Shown piece by piece: positions 1 to 14,100 of a stretch of DNA of 64,000 bases (positions are counted from its first letter, which is position 1; each line of letters starts with the position of its first letter). The stretch comes from Anaeramoeba ignava (lineage: Eukaryota > Metamonada > Anaeramoebidae). Both the position numbers and the translations under genes were made by a program. The notes under the pieces were generated by a model. The model did no database searches. It saw nothing but the letters and a program-made list of their open reading frames with translations, and was not told the origin of the DNA. The DNA lies in NCBI GenBank assembly GCA_028826165.1, contig JAPDFW010000012.1:1-64000 (forward strand). Direction: 5' to 3'.

Positions 1-3000
1 TGCTTCTTTTTCTTAAACTGTGATTTTTGATAATTTTAGAAATTGGTTCTTCTAATTCACCAAAATTTCTAGCTTCAAGAATTTAAAAAGTTGTGAAACA
101 AGATTATTTTTCATTGAATTAATTTGACTAATTTCATCTTGATCTTGATCTTGTTTTTGTTGTTCTTGTGTTTTCTGCATTTTGTTGAAGAGACATTTTA
201 AGAGCCTTTTCAAGTTCAGATTCTTCAAGAGTTTTTGAAACATCTTCTGTAATGGGATTATTCAAAATCCACTCTGTTGCTTCAATATCATCATCACCAC
301 CAACTTGTCTTAATCCTCTTCTGCTCTTTTTCTTGGAAATCCCATATCAACCATAATTTCAACAAGTTGTGGATTTACATAACTTCTTTGTCTACTTGGA
401 TATAAAAATGAGTTGAATTGATTCACTAGAGTTTGCTTTTTTCTGTTTTGGTTTTTAATTTCTCAAAAACTTCCTCATTAGTTCCTTCAAGTGCTGTATC
501 AAGCATAGACTTGAAAAATACTGTTCAAAAATTTATAAGGTGCAACACTTAGCTCTTTTTCCCCCAAACTAATGCTAGGAAATTATTTGTTACTTTGTTT
601 TGAATAATTTTTCATGAAGTTCTTTCTCATCAAATTTTTGTTTTAAATTTGGAAATTCAAAATTTTTAATGAGGATGTTATTGGTGAAGAAACAAATTTT
701 TGAGTTGAGATCATTTGTTGAATTGAATTGATAAATTTTTCTATTGTGTTGTCAAATAGAATTTGATGTTGGCGAGTAATATTTTCTGTTTTGGGTTTTT
801 CTTGTAAATTTTGATCTGTAATATTTTTCATTATTTGAAATTGTTTCTTTTGGTTCAGAAACGAAAAATGGGGTTTGTTTAACTAATTCGTTTAGAATTT
901 TGATTAAAAATTCAAAAACATCCATTTTGATAAACAAGAACAAGTAATAAAAATTGAATATTTCAGGAAGATGAAGAATGGGGAACAGAAGGATTCATAA
1001 ACGATTTAAAACGATCCAAAAAGGAAAAAGAGATAGTATAATTCAGAATAAGACATTGAAGAAAGTTGGGAATTTCTGTGTGAATTGAAGAATTGAGTTG
1101 AAGTTTCTAAATTTTGTGAAATTTGTTGAGCTAATAAAATAACAGGTTTTGAGGTGGTGATTTACTTTTCTTGAGCAATTGCAGGATTAAAAAGAAGATA
1201 TAACAATATGATTTAATCCTGAAAAAAGAAATCAATTAAAAGATGATTTAAGTTGGTTTCTGATCATTATTTGATTTTATCTTCTTTAATTTTATCTTTT
1301 TCTTCTTTTAATTTTTCCATTCTTTTCTTGTTTTTCTTCCTTTTCATTACAATTTATCCATTCAATTTGATCCAATAAATTTGAAAATGATAAACATAAT
1401 TCTAAAGAGCTTTTGGTTTTGTCCATTCTGTTAATAATGTAAGTGGAGAACCATCTCTTATACTGTGATAAGAAGCTTGTTTAACTAAATCAGAAAAGTA
1501 ATTGAACAAGACTTGTAAATCTCGAAAGTTGATTTTTAGAATCTGTTTTGAGAAGAAATTCAGAGTCAATATTTAATTTTTTAAGTTGTTCAAGTGTTTG
1601 ATTAACAAGAACTTGAGAAACTTCTGAAATTTTTTGAGATCCAATATTTTGGAATAAACGATTGAAAAATTCAGTTCCTGTTGATAAGAAAAAGTTTGTT
1701 GGAACTTCATCTGAAAGTAAAATATTCAAGAAGAAAACAAGTCCTCTTTTTTGTATGAACATGTTTGTGTGATTGTATGAAACTAGAAATCTTTCAAGGA
1801 ATTGAGAAATGTTTTCAATATAACCTCCAATATAAGTTTCAACTATTGAATCAACTTCTTCTTTGGGTTTTTCTTTGTTCTGTTCTCTAATAGTATTTGA
1901 ATATATTCCTTGGTAAATGTATTTGATCATTTCAATAATCATATTAATCATTGGCTCAAGAATTTCTGGAAGATATTGAACAACAAATTCAAAATTCAAT
2001 CCTAATTCTGTTAGTGTTCTTTTTGATAAAATTGGCAAATATTTATAATCAACAAGACAAGATAAAATTGGTTGGTAAATCTTTGATGCTTTGATGAAAA
2101 TCTGGCCTTGTTCATGTGAAGTGAGTCTATTGAGAATTCTTGAAAGAGTTATTAAAGAATTTGAAGAGTTTGGAACTATTTTATGAATTAATGAAGAAAG
2201 ATTTTTGAATATTCCTGCAGATATTGTAAGTGGGATATATAAAGGTTGAGCAATAATTTGATAAAGAATTTCAATAACTGTTGTGAATAAATTAGGGTTT
2301 TTTTCACATAATTCATGATTTAATAAAATTTCATTGATTTGTTTTTTCATTGGAGAGTTTGTAATAAATTCATCAATTTCTGTATCATTTTGTGGGAGTA
2401 AATGAGAGATTAATTTGAAAGACATTTCCAAACATTTGATTCTTTTTTGGCTGATTAATTGTGCTTTTGAATCTGAAATTTCCTTTTGTAAATTTACGAA
2501 ATCTGTTTCAATTCTTTTAAGGACATCTGTATAAAAATTTCTTTGAGATAAAAAATCATTGGAACAGCATTTGTATTTCTATTCAATAAAAAGAACCAAA
2601 TCTCAATAAAATTTGTGATTATTGGTAAAATTTCTGGATTTTCATCTTTGATTAAATTAATAGTCCCAAGAATCCATTGACTTTCATTTGTAAATAATAA
2701 AATTGCATTTGGAGTTTTTGTAATCATGAGAATAAATTTGGATAATTTTTTAAGGAATCTAAAATTATATATTGGATCTTCTTTTAATTGATCTTCAAGA
2801 TCTGCCATTAAATATTCCATTAAACCTGGAATTGTTTTTGTATCAATAACCTCTATTCTTGATGTAAATCCTGCTTTTTCAATAATTTCAGCTTGTAAAA
2901 AGGCATGTCTATAAATTGACATGAGTATTTGAATTGATAAAAATCTTAAATCCTAAATTTAATTTAAATAAATTTAATTTACAATTAAAAAAACAAACTT

Positions 3001-4105
3001 TTATTTATTATTTTTTTTACATTTTCAATTTTATAATCTGTTAAAGCAAGTGAATAAAGTTCTTGAACTAAATCAGGATAATTTTTTGAGATTTGTTTAA
3101 TATAAGGATTATTTTGAGATGAAATTGAGAATAAAGTTTCAAAAGCTATTAATTTTGTTTTGAAATTTTGTTTCATTCCATCAACACCTTTTTGGAAGCT
3201 TTTGAATCTATTATAATACTGATGAATTATTGGGAAAAAATATTCAGGAAGATTTTGTGTTTCTGATAAATTTTTTAGTTCATCAATTTCTGAAAACCAA
3301 TTTGAAAAATTAAGTTGAATTTGTTGTAAAAGTTTTTCTTGATCTTTTTCTTCTTCTTTTTTGATAACAAATGAGAAATTCATTAAACTAGAATCAGTAA
3401 TTAACTAATAATTAAAACAAAAATAAATATTAATAATTGAAAAAAGATGAAATGCTTTTTTTTTTTTACTTCTTTTTGCATTTTTAAATTTTCATCAATT
3501 TTTGCAAAATCTAAAAATGTAAATTTATGCACTTCATTTGTAATTAATGATATTTGAGAATATGTAAATAAAGATGAAAACAATTCATTTTGCCAAATTT
3601 TTGTAAATGAAGGATTTTTTGAAAATTGAGCAGAAAAATTAGAATTTGAAGGTGAAATTTTTGAATAAAGAACTTTAACTAATTCTAAAACATAATCAGC
3701 AAAAGGTTCTCCAATATCAAGTAATCTTTTAATATATTCTTCTGAATTGTATATTCCAATGTGTGTTTTTGATTTTTTAAGGATTTGTTTTGTAAATTTT
3801 AGAACTCCAATTATTAATTCTTTATTAAATTGTTCAATGTTTGTTAAATTTTCAATAAATGATTCTTTAAGTTTTTCTTTTTCAAAAATTTCATCAAATT
3901 TGTTTAAAACTTCTATCCATCCAAAAATATCAATCTATTTTTTTTTCCAAATAAAAATTAACAAAAAATAATAAAAAATAAAAATAAAAATAAAATTTTT
4001 TTTTACTTCTTTAAATGGGAATTTTTCATTTAAAATTTGAATAAATTCTTGAGAGTTTGAATCTAAACTTAAAATTTTTTTGATGAATTCTTGTTCTTCC
4101 AATGT
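1..4105 (-). CDS. HUWE1/TOM1/UPL1-type HECT E3 ubiquitin ligase, N-terminal half; 3' end outside window, several frame breaks
   Basis: Exons on the minus strand are 4105-4007, 3934-3470, 3404-3021 and 2952 downward. All join in phase 0 through 60-80 bp GT-AG introns. The translation fits the N-terminal architecture of the giant HUWE1/TOM1/UPL1 ligases. A DUF908-like segment includes the motifs IFGWIEVLNKFDEIF and YNSEEYIKRLL. A DUF913-like segment has NISQFLERFL followed by an FIQKRGL stretch. A UBA domain lies near 390-255 (VEIMVDMGFPRKRAEE, then LRQVGGDDDIEATEWILNN). The catalytic HECT domain would lie beyond position 1. The frame breaks at about 2550-2555 (A6 run), 1494-1497, 1411-1414 and 315-318 (inside the UBA), with more between 1300 and 50. 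No GT-AG intron fits these sites. It is either a decaying gene or a stretch with consensus indels. Family assignment is fairly sure; functional status is not. Confidence 0.7.
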
Positions 4106-4125
4106 CTAAGCAAAAAAAGGAATTT

Positions 4126-7100
4126 TATTTATAATTTTTTTAATATTATTTTAATTTTTTTAATATTATTTTATTTTAATTTTTTTAATATTATTTTAAT
4201 TTTAATTTTGATTTTGATTTTGATTTAGATTTAGATTTTGATTTTGATTTTGATTTTGATTTTTATTTTGATTTAGATTTAGATTTTGATTTAGATTTAT
4301 ATTTTGATTTTAATTTTTATTTTAATTTTTATTTATAATTTTAATTTTAATTTTAATTTTGATTTTGATTTTAATTTAATTTATAATTTAATTTATAATT
4401 TAATTTATAATTTAATTTATAATTTAATTTATAATTTTATTTATAATTTAATTTATAATTTAATTTATAATTTTATTTATAATTTTATTTATAATTTTAT
4501 TTATAATTTTATTTATAATTTAATTTATAATTTTATTTATAATTTTATTTTATAATTTTATTTATAATTTTATTTATAATTTTATTTATAATTTTATTTA
4601 TTTTTAATTTATAATTTAATTTATAATTTTAATTTACAATTTATAATTTATTTATAATTTTATTTTATAATTTAATTTATAATTTAATTTATAATTTTAA
4701 TTTATAATTTTATTTATAATTTATTTATAATTTTAATTTATAATTTTATTTATAATTTTATTTATAATTTTATTTATAATTTTAATTTATAATTTTATTT
4801 ATATTTTTATTTATAATTTTATTTATAATTTTATTTATAATTTTATTTATAATTTTATTTATAATTTTATTTATAATTTTATTTATAATTTTATTTATAA
4901 TTTTATTTATAATTTTATTTATAATTTTATTTATAATTTTATTTATAATTTTATTTATAATTTATTTTATAATTTTATTTATAATTTTATTTATAATTTT
5001 ATTTATAATTTAATTTATAATTTAATTTATAATTTTATTTATAATTTTATTTATAATTTTATTTATAATTTAATTTATAATTTTTATTTATAATTTAATT
5101 TATAATTTTTATTTATAATTTTATTTTATATTTTTATTTATAATTTTATTTATAATTTAATTTATATTTTTAATTTATAATTTTAATTTATAATTTTATT
5201 TATAATTTAATTTATGTTTTATTTATAATTTTATTTATAATTTAATTTATAATTTAATTTATAATTTAATTTATAATTTTATTTATAATTTTATTTTATA
5301 ATTTTTATTTATTATTTTATTTATTATTTTATTTATAATTTAATTTATATTTTAATTTATAATTTTATTTATAATTTTATTTATAATTTTATTTATAATT
5401 TAATTTATAATTTTATTTATAATTTAATTTATAATTTTATTTATAATTTTATTTATAATTTTATTTATAATTTTAATTTTGATTTTAATTTTTAATTTTT
5501 GATTTTAATTTTGATTTTAATTTTTATTTATAATTTTATTTATATTTTAATTTATAATTTAATTTATAATTTTATTTATAATTTAATTTATAATTTAATT
5601 TATAATTTTATTTATAATTTTATTTATAATTTTATTTATAATTTAATTTATAATTTTAATTTATAATTTTATTTATAATTTTATTTATAATTTTAATTTA
5701 TAATTTTATTTATAATTTTATTTATAATTTTATTTATAATTTTTATTTATAATTTTGTTTATAATTTTATTTATAATTTAATTTATAATTTTATTTATAA
5801 TTTTATTTATAATTTAATTTATAATTTTATTTATAATTTTTATTTATAATTTTATTTATAATTTTATTTATAATTTTGTTTATAATTTTATTTATAATTT
5901 TATTTATAATTTTATTTATAATTTTTGTTTATAATTTTATTTATAATTTAATTTATAATTTTAATTTATAATTTAATTTATAATTTTTATTTATAATTTT
6001 ATTTATAATTTTTATTTATAATTTTATTTATAATTTAATTTATAATTTTTATTTATAATTTTATTTATAATTTTTATTTATAATTTTTATTTATAATTTT
6101 ATTTATAATTTAATTTATAATTTTAATTTATAATTTTATTTATAATTTTATTTTATAATTTTATTTATAATTTTATTTATAATTTTATTTATAATTTTAA
6201 TTTATAATTTAATTTATAATTTAATTTATAATTTAATTTATAATTTAATTTATAATTTAATTTATAATTTTATTTTATAATTTTATTTATACTTTTAATT
6301 TATAATTTAATTTATAATTTAATTTATAATTTAATTTATAATTTTAATTTATAATTTTATTTATAATTTTATTTATAATTTTATTTATAATTTTATTTAT
6401 AATTTTATTTATAATTTTATTTATAATTTTATTTATAATTTTATTTATAATTTAATTTATAATTTAATTTATAATTTTATTTATAATTTAATTTATAATT
6501 TAATTTATAATTATATTTTGATTTTGATTTTGATTTTGATTTTGATTTTGATTTTGATTTTGATTTTGATTTTGATTTTTAATTTTGATTTTGATTTTAA
6601 TTTTTGATTTTAATTTTGATTTTAATTTTTAATTTTAATTTTTATTTATAATTTTAATTTTAATTTTAATTTTGATTTTGATTTTGATTTTAATTTTAAT
6701 TTTGATTTTAATTTTGATTTATAATTTTGATTTTAATTTTGATTTTAATTTTGATTTTAATTTTGATTTTAATTTTAATTTTAATTTATAATTTTAATTT
6801 TGATTTTGATTTTGATTTTAATTTTAATTTTAATTTTAATTTTTATTTATAATTTTATTTATAATTTTATTTATAATTTAAATTTATAATTTAATTTATA
6901 ATTTTATTTTATAATTTTTATTTATAATTTTATTTATAATTTTGTTTATAATTTTATTTATAATTTTATTTATATTTAATTTATAATTTTATTTATAATT
7001 TTATTTATAATTTTATTTATTATTTTATTTATAATTTTATTTATAATTTTATTTATAATTTTATTTATAATTTTATTTATTATTTAATTTATAATTTAAT

Positions 7101-7239
7101 TTATAATTTTATTTATAATTTAATTTATAATTTTATTTATATTTTTATTTATAATTTTATTTATAATTTTATTTATAATTTTATTTATAATTTTATTTAT
7201 AATTTAATTTATAATTTTATTTATAATTTTATAAATGGT
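4126..7239. repeat. 3.1 kb tandem 12-bp AT repeat (TTATAATTTTAT / TTATAATTTAAT)
   Basis: The stretch is almost entirely copies of a 12-bp unit that alternates TTATAATTTTAT with TTATAATTTAAT. It is interrupted by islands of TTTGAT/TTTAAT hexamers near 4205-4380, 5470-5525 and 6510-6850. G and C are nearly absent. Open frames inside (for example 4304-4555, plus) translate to pure I/Y/N/F repeats and are not genes. If the exon at 7352-7387 is real, this block is an intron of the HUWE1-like gene. Confidence 0.9.
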
Positions 7240-7351
7240 TGTGTTTTGTAAGTTGATATTGTAAAATTTCACATTTAAAAATAATAAAAAGTGTATTAAA
7301 TAAAAAAGAGAGAAAAATATTTTGTGTTTTAAAAATTTTAGAATTTTTTAC

Positions 7352-7387
7352 AATTGTTTTTGTTTGTGAAAGAATTTTAATTTTCAT
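7352..7387 (-). CDS. possible first exon of the HUWE1-like gene
   Basis: The first recognisable exon of the HUWE1-like gene (acceptor at 4107-4106) has no ATG before its conserved part, so a start exon must lie upstream. Reading the minus strand upstream of the repeat block, an ATG at 7387 opens 12 codons (MKIKILSQTKTI). They end at a GTAAAA donor at 7351, and a phase-0 join to the 4105 acceptor keeps the frame. The intron would be 3.25 kb and consist almost wholly of 12-bp repeats. This is a proposal from splice-site and phase logic only, since twelve residues are too few for a family match. Confidence 0.3.
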
Positions 7388-8122
7388 TTTTATAAAGAAA
7401 AAAATAAAAAAAATAGAAAAAATAAAAATAGAAATGAGAAAAATGAAAAAATTAAATTTAAAAAAATTAAAAATAACACGTATTTATTAAAAAATTTTTA
7501 TTTTTTCTCCTTTTGTTTTTCTCCTTTTTATTTAATTTAATCAAAATTCCAATTAAATTAATTTGTTTAACATTTCTTTATAAGATTCTATTTAAATTCC
7601 GTTTCAAATCTATTTGATTATAAAAATTAATTTAATTCTCTAAAAGAAAAAGAGAGAAAGAGATCAATTTTTTTTGATTTTGAATTAAAAGGAATTAAAA
7701 AGGAAATCAAATTAGAAATAAATAAAATAAAGAAAAAGCAAAAATCTATCCTTTTAGGATCAACTATTCAAAAAAATTTTTGCTTTTTTCTTTTTTTTTT
7801 TTTTTTTTGCTTTTTGTTTTTTGCTTTATCTTGATTTATTTTGATTTAAATTATTTAAGTAAATTTAATTGAAAAAGAAAAAGAAAAGAAAATTATAAAT
7901 TGCTTATTTGTAAAAATAAAAATTAAAATTAAATTTTTTTTTTTCACTTTTTTATTTCTTTTTTTTTCTTTTTTATTTCTTTTTTATTTCTTTTTTTTAA
8001 TTAAATTTTAAAAATTATAAAAATTTTTACATTTTTGATCTTTTGTTCATTTTCTTTCTGGCATTTTATCCTCAAATAAAAAAATAAAAAAAAAAAAGCA
8101 AACGAAAAAAAAAATTAAAACG
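7388..8122. other. AT-rich spacer upstream of SIN3, probably a divergent promoter region
   Basis: No gene is visible in these 735 bp. The region is T/A-tract rich, with TTTTTGCTTTTT-type motifs near 7780-7830 and AAAAAAAGCAAACG at about 8093, just before the SIN3 start codon. If the HUWE1-like first exon at 7387 is correct, this is a shared intergenic region between two divergent genes. Confidence 0.4.
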
Positions 8123-11100
8123 ATGCAAAAACCAGATCCACAAAAAAGAACAATTCAACAAGTAAAACCTAACGAACAAAGACTAAACAATCCACAACTA
8201 AGTTTTTCAACGCAGATCCCACTTCCAACAACGGAATTAAATCGATTTCAAAATTTAAATCAATATTTTCCTCAACAAATTCAATTTGCACAACCAACTC
8301 AACAACAAAACCAATTTATGACCCCCAATTATCCTATTCATCAACATCCTCATCTCTCTCAAGAATCTACTCCTTACTTGTTTTTTTCTTCTTTTCCTTA
8401 TTTCAATGACCAATCTTCTGTTAATTTTCAAAATGATCGTATGTTAAAAAAATTTTTTTTTAATTAATTTTTATTTTTTTTTTCACTTTCATCAATTTTT
8501 CTTTTTTTTTGTAAATAATAACCATAATAATAATTATAAATTTATCAAAAAATCTATCACAAACAAAACCCAATACAAATCAAATTATATTTATAATCAA
8601 ATTTATAATTATATTTATAATTAAATTTATAATTAAATTTATAATTATATTTATAATTAAATTTATAATTAAATTTATAATTAAATTTATAATTAAATTT
8701 ATAATTAAATTTATAATTAAATTTATAATTAAATTTATAATTATATTTATAATTTTATTTATAATTAAATTTATATTAAATTTATATTAAATTTATATTA
8801 AATTTATAATAAAACTTATAATTAAATTTATAATTAAATTTATCACAAACAAAACCCAATACAAAATCAAATTAAATTTATAATTAAATTTATAATTAAA
8901 TTTATAATTAAACTTATAATTAAATTTATAATTAAATTTATAATTAAATTTATAATTAAATTTATAATTAAATTCATAATTAAAATTTATAATTAAATTT
9001 ATAATTAAATTTATAATTAAATTTATAATTAAATTTATATTTAAATTTTATCATTATATTTATATTTTAAATTTATCATTAAACTTATAATTAAATTTAT
9101 AATTAAATTTATATTAAATTTATAATTAAATTTATAATAAAACTTATAATTAAATTTATAATTAAATTTATATTTAAATTTATCATTTTATTTATAATTA
9201 AATTTATAATTAAATTTATAATTTTATTTATAATTTTATTTATAATTAAATTTATAATTAAATTCATAATTAAATTTATAATTAAATTTATATTTAAATT
9301 TATCATTTTATTTATAATTAAATTTATAATTATATTTATAATTAAATTTATAATTAAATTTATAATTAAATTTATAATTAAATTTATATTTAAATTTATA
9401 ATTATATTTATAATTAAATTTATATTTAAATTTATCATTATATTTATATTTAAACTTATAATTAAATTTATAATTATATTTATAATTAAATTCTTTTTTT
9501 TTTGATAATTTTTATACAAAATAGAAACTATACAACAACAAAATCAAGAAACTACTTCAATTCCACAAGATAATGAAATGAAAAATGAAAGAAACCAACA
9601 CCAATATCAATTAAATCCAAATATAAATCCAAATCAAAATCAAAATCAAAATCAAAATCAAAATCAAAATATAAATCAAAATCAAAATCAAAATCAAAAT
9701 ATAAACCCAAATCAAAACCAAAATCAAAATCAAAATCAAAACCAAAATATAAATCCAAATCAAAATCAAAATCAAAATCAAAATCAAAATATAAACCCAA
9801 ATCCAAACCAAAATATAAATCCAAATATAAATCAAAATCAAAATATAAATCCAAATCAAAATCAAAATCAAAATATAAATCCAAATCAAAATCAAAATAT
9901 AAATCAAAATCCAAATCAAAATATAAATCCAAATCAAAATATAAATCAAAATTTATATGGAAATCAAAATCAAAATCAAAATCAAAATCAAAATCAAAAT
10001 CCAAATCCAAATATAAATCCAAATATAAATCAAAATATAAATCCAAATATAAATCAAAATATAAATCAAAATCAAAATCAAAATATAAATCCAAATCAAA
10101 ATATAAATCCAAATATAAATCCAAATATAAATCAAAATCAAAATCCAAATCCAAATATAAATCCAAATCAAAATATAAATCAAAATATAAATCAAAATCA
10201 AAATCAAAATATGAATAGAAATCAAAATCAAAACCAAAACCCTTATTTTCAAAAATTTATACAAAATCCTCAATATCAACAACCACACTTTCCAGAAAAT
10301 TCACCTATTAAACAAGATCAAAACATATCTTTTTATGATCCTTCTCAAAATTATCCAGTATTCCCAATTCGAGCACCTATTATCCCAATTTATCCACAAC
10401 AGATGTAAATATACATTTAGAAAATTATATAATCATATCAATTCTTAATAATCAAATCAAAAAAACAATTTTTTTTTCAATAGGAATCCAAATAATCCAC
10501 AGTATTCACCAATTATAAATCCACAAATAAATATCAACAAGGCTGTTTCATTCCTCAAAATTGTTCAAGAACGTTTCCAAGATCAACCATCTTTATTTCA
10601 TAAATTCCTATCAATAATGAAGCAACTAAGAAACAATCAAATTACAACAAAAGATACAATTCAAGAAGTGAACAAATTATTCAGTCGACATCCGGATTTA
10701 ATTGAGCATTTCAATGATTTTATTCCGCAAGAAGTAAAGCCACAAACACCCCAAATGTTTGATCAACAAGGAGCAACACGAGCATTTGAACTTTTAAAGA
10801 AAATACAAGAAAGATTTCCTCGAGAATCTGAAATTTTTAATTCTTTTATGGATATTGTTTCAAATCGACAAAAATTATCAAAAGAAATAATTGTGGGACA
10901 TATTTCTCAATTATTTCAAGGCCATACTGATTTAATTCATGATTTCAAAGAAATGTTAAAAAACGAAGAATCACCACTTGCAAAACAAGCAACACAAATA
11001 AATCCCATGTATCCAAGAACAACCCCACAAAGCAATGAAAGAAAGCATTTCAAGAATCCTCCACAAACAATGCATCAAGTTCAAAAAGTTGAAAATAAAA

Positions 11101-14100
11101 ACCAAGATCGAAGTAAAGAAGGAAACATTAATAAAAATAAACCAAAATATAAAGATGAAAATCAAATGAAACTTTCATATTCAAATCAAGTTTCCAATTC
11201 TTTTTCTGAAGATGATTTCGAGTCCAAAAGAAGGAAAAAAAAGACTTCTAAAAGCATTTTTGATTCAGAAAACTCCGAATCAAACGATTCAAATCGTGAT
11301 GAAAATTTTTCTGAATTATCAAGTGAAATGGAAATTTCTGATACAGAAACAGAAGGTTTAAATGAAGAACATTTAGGTGTTCAATTTGCAAAGAAGTTTC
11401 TTCGTCAAGCAAGATCTCATCTTCCTTCAATAGCTTATGAGCAATTTTTGAAATGTTTACATCTTTATTCACAAAGAATTTTAAATCCTTCAACTGTTTT
11501 AGAACTTACTAATGATATTTTTCAATCTTTTCCTGATCTTCAAGATGAATTTAAAGAGATTATTTTACTTGAAGATTCTTTTGATGAAGCTATAGATTTT
11601 GAATTATTAGAAAGTTCAGGTTCTTCATATAAAGCGCTTCCTTCACATGTAAATTAAAATTAAAATTCATTTATAAAATTAAATTAAAATTCATTTATAA
11701 AATTAAAATAAATTCATTTATAAAATTAAAATTAAAATAATTAAAATTAAAATTCATTTATAAAATTTAAATTAAAATTCATTTATAAAATTAAAATAAA
11801 TTCATTTATAAAATTAAAATTCATTTATAAAATTAAAATTAAAATAAATTCATTTATAAAATTAAAATAAATTCATTTATAAAATTAAAATTCATTTATA
11901 AAATTAAAATTAAAATTAAAATTCATTTATAAAATTAAAATTAAGATTCATTTATAAAATTGAAATTCATTTATAAAATTAAAATTCATTTATAAAATTA
12001 AAATTAAAATTAAAATTAAAATTAAAATTAAAATTAAAATTAAAATTAAAATTCATTTATAAAATTAAAAAATATTCTTCTTAAAGCCTCAATCACAAAA
12101 ATGTAGTGCTCGTCATGAATTAGAAATTTCTGTTCTAAATAATAAATGGGTTTCAATTCCAAGAGGAAGTGAAGATTATAGTACTTATTCTACTGATCCA
12201 AATCAACATGAACAAATTATTTTAAAATGTGAAGAAGAAAGATATGAAATGGATATGTTAATTGAATTAAACTTAAGAACTTTAAGAGAATTTGAGAATT
12301 TAATGATTAAATTAAATCAAATTGATTCTAAAAAACTTGAAAACAAAATACAATGTATTTCACTTTTAAAAATCAATTCATTTTTTAAATTTTTTAAATT
12401 TTTTGATTTTGTGATTTTTTCTTTTATAGCTTTTTTAATAGATGGAATTCATAGTAAAACTATTAAACTTTGTTATGGTGAACATTCAAAAGAAATATTT
12501 GATTTAATTAAAAAAGATGTTTATTCTGCTCTTCCAATTCTTTTAAGAAGACTTCGTTTAAGAGATTTAAAATTAAAAAGAGAAAAACGAAAAATGAATG
12601 AATATTGGAAACAAATTACTGATCTTCATTTTCTTGATTCAAAAGAATTTAAATTTAATGAGTTTCAAGTTCATGAAAAAAATGCTTTAAGTTCTTCAAG
12701 TAATTTTATAAATGAATTTTAATTTTAATTTTTATTTAATTTTTTATTTTTATTTTTATTGAATTTAGAATTACTTAATGATATTTTCCCAAAAAAAAGA
12801 AAGGGAAATCATTCTCATAAGAAAAAAAAAGCTACTATGATTTTTACAATTAATCATCCAAATTTTTTATCCAATATTAAAAATTTATTAAATATTTCAG
12901 CAAGAAATATTGAACAACTTGAATCATTTAATTATGAAAAATCTGAATTTTTTTCAAGAATTGATAATCTATTTAAATTTCAAGTTAAAAATTCCAAAAA
13001 GAATTTACAATTAATTATTGAAAGAATTGAAAAATTTTTATCGATGATATTGGATATTTTTTTCACAACAGATCCAAAATTTCCTGAAATTGAAATGGAA
13101 CAAATTTGTATATCAAATTTGATGGAATATTTTTTATCAAATGAAAATTCAAATGAAAATTCAAAATGAAAATGAAAATTCAAATGAAAATGAAAATGAA
13201 AATTCAAATGAAAATGAAAATGAAAATGAAAATGAAAATCCAAAATGAAAATGAAAATGAAAATGAAAATGAAAATGAAAATGAAAATGAAAATGAAAAT
13301 GAAAATGAAAATGAAAATGAAAATGAAAATGAAAATGAAAATGAAAATGAAAATGAAAATGAAAATGAAAATCAAAATGAAAATGAAAATGAAAATGAAA
13401 GTGAAAATGAAAATGAAAATGAAAATCATAATCATAATCAAAATCAAAATCAAAATCAAAATATAAATATAAATCAAAATATAAATATAAATCAAAATAT
13501 AAATCAAAAACATTCTGAAAGAGTATTACTTTTTGGAGGAAAATATTACTATTATTTCTTTCGAAAATTAGTTTTTTTACATAAAAGATTAATTGATGCA
13601 AAACAAACATTATATAATACTTATGAATCTTTATTACATCGAAAACAACAAAAAAAACAACTTCTTTTCCCTCCATCAAATGAACAACCTAAAAATTCAT
13701 CAAGACACGTACTTTTATCACGATTTCTCAAGGAAAAAATCCCCAAAGAAGGATTTTATGCTTCTTTTATTAAATTGATTTCTGATAAACTTGAAAACAA
13801 AATTTCTTCAAAAGATTATGAAGTTGAATGTAGAGATTTATTTGGATCTGAAGCTTATAAATATTTATCTATTGATAAGATTATTGGCTCTCTTATTATG
13901 AGTATTGCTGAAATTTTAACATCAAAAAAGGAAATTCATTCCTCTTTTTTTATCTCTAAAAAAAGTATTGAAGTTACTGGAAATGTAAATTGGATTTTAT
14001 CAACTTTTTTATCAAATATTGAGAATGAAAAATATTATTTTAGATTTGAATATGAAGAAAAGAACAATAAACAAGATAAAATTGGAAAAAAACCAAATGA

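Noticed and set aside
4304-4555. Plus-strand 83-codon I/Y/N/F open frame as a gene
   Set aside because: It is pure 12-bp satellite with no start context, no unique sequence and no family match.
9552-10288. Minus-strand D-L/D-F and I-L-I-W open frames
   Set aside because: Antisense of the Asn/Gln/Pro-rich exon 2 of SIN3, which splices in phase to the PAH domains on the plus strand.
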